Positions 6,602 to 6,711 of a stretch of 6,711 bases of DNA are shown piece after piece (position 1 is the first letter of the stretch; each line of letters begins with the position of its first letter). Made by a program: the position numbers and the translations under genes. The notes beneath the pieces are model-generated. The model was not told the DNA's origin and ran no database searches. It saw only the letters and a program-made list of their open reading frames with translations. Source of the stretch: JAHECQ01 sp047638695 (GTDB taxonomy: Bacteria > Actinomycetota > Acidimicrobiia > Acidimicrobiales > SZUA-35); assembly GCA_047638695.1 (NCBI GenBank), contig JBLINY010000180.1:1-6711 (forward strand). Direction: 5' to 3'.

Positions 6602-6711
6602 TCAGCCGGTAGGTGGATTCTTGGGGCTCCATCGATCTCGGTAGTCGATGAGTCTGGCGATCATGAGCACGGTGGTGGCGAGGCGGAGTGCGGCGTGGCG
6701 GTGGCGGTTTC
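6602..6711 (-). CDS. C-terminal fragment of a gene cut by the window edge, possibly a transposase
   Basis: A minus-strand frame enters from the window edge and ends at a TGA at 6602-6604, giving 35 residues. The sequence has RHAALRLATTVLMIARLIDY followed by RDRWSPKNPPTG. A basic stretch, then an alanine/leucine helix ending in an Arg-Leu pair, recalls the C-terminal helix of several DDE transposases. That resemblance is loose, and I cannot name a family. The other two frames on this strand read as low-complexity Pro/Arg or hit a stop. If it is a transposase, the insertion-element end would lie between this stop and the DUF4214 gene. Confidence 0.4.
   Translation of the reverse strand, partial: NRHRHAALRLATTVLMIARLIDYRDRWSPKNPPTG

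Noticed and set aside
1..6711. tRNA, rRNA, CRISPR array or riboswitch
   Set aside because: I saw no cloverleaf, no regularly spaced direct repeats other than the in-frame tail repeats, and no conserved riboswitch core.

Overview
The window is GC-rich, every convincing gene lies on the minus strand, and the proteins have an actinobacterial flavour: an NDMA-dependent type alcohol dehydrogenase, a secreted tripeptidyl-aminopeptidase-like hydrolase, and a secreted DUF4214 protein. A high-GC actinobacterium, perhaps of the Acidimicrobiia, is my best guess. That placement rests on protein style, not on a marker gene.

Layout in the direction of transcription (high to low coordinates): (i) 6602-6711, the last 35 codons of a gene cut by the window edge, possibly a transposase; (ii) 5610-6587, a secreted protein with a cysteine-containing N-terminal region and two C-terminal DUF4214 repeats; (iii) a short intergenic stretch with an imperfect hairpin and a strong ribosome binding site; (iv) 4361-5518, a zinc-dependent medium-chain alcohol dehydrogenase of the NDMA-dependent (Rxyl_3153-like) group; (v) 3437-4357, a MoxR-type AAA+ ATPase starting one codon after the dehydrogenase stop; (vi) 2508-3323, a von Willebrand factor A (VWA) protein with an intact MIDAS metal site, whose reading frame extends upstream to the ATPase stop without an ordinary start codon; (vii) 8-2419, a large secreted alpha/beta hydrolase (S33, TAP-like) with an unfamiliar N-terminal domain and an acidic, proline-rich repeat tail.

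The dehydrogenase, MoxR ATPase and VWA protein look like one operon. MoxR/VWA pairs are known as chaperone-like or metal/cofactor-insertion machines. NDMA-dependent dehydrogenases are linked in actinobacteria to the peptide-derived redox cofactor mycofactocin. The most interesting hypothesis here is that the ATPase/VWA pair matures or reactivates the dehydrogenase. That is inference from gene order, not something the sequence proves. The two secreted proteins flank this core and may be independent of it.
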